Source of the DNA: Bacteroidota bacterium | GTDB lineage: Bacteria; Bacteroidota; Bacteroidia; Flavobacteriales_D; Crocinitomicaceae | Direction of reading: 5' to 3' | DNA: 6,638 nt | Assembly: GCA_018825925.1 (NCBI GenBank) | Contig: JAHKAT010000316.1 | Location: 1-6,638, forward strand | In this document: one piece after another, positions 5,559-6,638 of the stretch | Position numbering within the stretch: position 1 is the stretch's first letter | How the letters are laid out: the number at the start of each line of letters is the position of its first letter | The notes under the pieces: generated by a model | What the model was told of the DNA's origin: nothing | Databases searched by the model: none | The model's input: only the letters and a program-made list of their open reading frames with translations | Made by a program: the position numbers and the translations under genes

Positions 5559-6638
5559 ATGACGAAACCAGTACGCGTTCGATTTGCTCCTTCTCCAACA
5601 GGCCCTTTACATATAGGAGGTGTTAGAACAGCATTGTTCAATTATTTATTTGCCAAAAAACACAACGGAACCTTTATAATTCGAATAGAAGATACAGATC
5701 AAGCTAGATTCGTTCCTGGTGCGCAAGACTATATATTAGAATCTCTAAAGTGGGCCGGTATTGAGCCTACAGAAGGACCTGGAATAGGCGGTGATTTCGG
5801 TCCGTACATTCAAAGTGAACGACAAGAAATGTACCTTCCGTATGCTTTAGAATTAATTAATACCGAAAAAGCTTACTACGCATTTGATACTGCTGAAGAA
5901 CTCGATTTAATGCGTGAAAACGCTAAAAACGCAGGAATGCCTAACTGGCAATATAACTCAATTTCACGAGCATCAATGGTTAACTCATTGACCTTACCTA
6001 AAGAGGAAGTTGAAGCGCGTTTGAAAAATGGCGATCCATACGTCATTCGTATGAAGATGCCTCGTAACCAAGATGTACGCTTTGAAGATATCGTTAGAGG
6101 TTGGGTAGTTGTCAACACCAATAACCTAGATGATAAGGTTCTGTTTAAATCTGACGGAATGCCTACTTACCATTTGGCAAATATTATTGATGATCACACC
6201 ATGCAGATTTCACATGTAATTCGTGGGGAAGAATGGTTGCCTTCAGCGCCATTGCATGTATTATTATACGAAGCCTTCGGATGGGATGCGCCCCAATTTG
6301 CACATTTGCCTTTGTTATTAAAACCCGATGGAAATGGTAAACTTTCCAAGCGCGATGGAGATCGACTCGGTTTTCCTGTTTTTCCTTTAAACTGGTTAAG
6401 CACTGATAATGAGGTGTATCCAGGTTATAAAGAACAAGGATATTTACAAGAAGCATTTATAAACATGTTGGCATTTTTAGGTTGGAATCCAGGAACAACA
6501 CAGGAAATGTTTACAATGTCAGAATTGATAGAAGCGTTTTCATTAGAAAGAGTCTCTAAATCTGGGGCTAAATTTGATCCAGACAAAACAAAATGGTTTC
6601 AACAACAGCATTTAAGGGCTAAAAGCAATTCTGAACTG
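5559..6638 (+). CDS. gltX: Glutamyl-tRNA synthetase, N-terminal part
   Basis: This cytoplasmic class I aminoacyl-tRNA synthetase charges tRNA-Glu with glutamate using ATP. The first 360 codons are present and the frame is open to the window edge; a full-length protein of around 500 residues would lose its anticodon-binding C-terminus here. Visible motifs are RFAPSPTGPLHIGG at 8-21, containing the HIGH-type signature HIGG (18-21); the RIEDTD block; DGMPTYHLAN at 199-208; HVIRGEEWLPS from 219; and the KMSKS-type loop KLSKR at 261-265. The cysteines that form the E. coli zinc site are absent: the corresponding segment begins AYYAFDT at 105. After KLSKRDG there is an insertion of about 16 residues compared with the E. 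coli enzyme (GFPVFPLNW and following), which I recall from Bacteroidota GluRS. The start is fixed by the family N-terminus MTKPVRVRFAPSPTG. It is divergent from the DUF4175 gene and has its own promoter. Glutamate-only versus dual tRNA specificity cannot be decided from this part. Confidence 0.97.
   Translation, partial: MTKPVRVRFAPSPTGPLHIGGVRTALFNYLFAKKHNGTFIIRIEDTDQARFVPGAQDYILESLKWAGIEPTEGPGIGGDFGPYIQSERQEMYLPYALELINTEKAYYAFDTAEELDLMRENAKNAGMPNWQYNSISRASMVNSLTLPKEEVEARLKNGDPYVIRMKMPRNQDVRFEDIVRGWVVVNTNNLDDKVLFKSDGMPTYHLANIIDDHTMQISHVIRGEEWLPSAPLHVLLYEAFGWDAPQFAHLPLLLKPDGNGKLSKRDGDRLGFPVFPLNWLSTDNEVYPGYKEQGYLQEAFINMLAFLGWNPGTTQEMFTMSELIEAFSLERVSKSGAKFDPDKTKWFQQQHLRAKSNSEL

Noticed and set aside
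5876..6456. Minus-strand frames opposite gltX (5876-6121, 6184-6456, 6194-6403)
   Set aside because: They lie opposite strongly conserved GluRS motifs and overlap each other in different frames, so they are shadows.

Overview
The window comes from the chromosome of a Bacteroidota bacterium, most likely a member of the Flavobacteriales. Three things point there: AT-rich coding sequence, promoter elements of the Bacteroidota type (TAnnTTTG at -7), and a DUF4175 / RsbW-like ATPase / YbeY / MnmG gene order that I recall from flavobacterial genomes. No mobile element, CRISPR array, tRNA or rRNA gene was seen.

Layout. Four genes lie head to tail on the minus strand. In transcription order they are a large DUF4175 membrane protein (5428-2060), a small RsbW-type HATPase (2049-1636), the rRNA-maturation RNase YbeY (1636-1226) and the N-terminal 378 residues of the tRNA-modification enzyme MnmG/GidA (1135 to the window edge). 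The first three are 10 bp apart or overlapping and look like one operon. A 90-bp gap before mnmG holds two near-identical 16-bp palindromes that match the ParB-binding parS consensus, and a candidate mnmG promoter whose -7 box runs into one of them. A 130-bp divergent intergenic region (5429-5558) separates the minus-strand cluster from gltX (glutamyl-tRNA synthetase, plus strand, truncated by the right edge after 360 codons).

How it fits together. YbeY, MnmG and GltX all serve translation: ribosome maturation, wobble-uridine modification and tRNA charging. The DUF4175 protein and the RsbW-like ATPase have no established role; the first is predicted to sit in the inner membrane with a very long periplasmic coiled coil. 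The most informative non-coding feature is the parS pair. Such sites cluster near the replication origin in most bacteria, and gidA/mnmG is a frequent origin neighbour, so this window is probably origin-proximal and part of the segregation centromere. No wholly new multigene system is evident. The points most worth following up are the parS/promoter overlap and the architecture of the DUF4175 protein.
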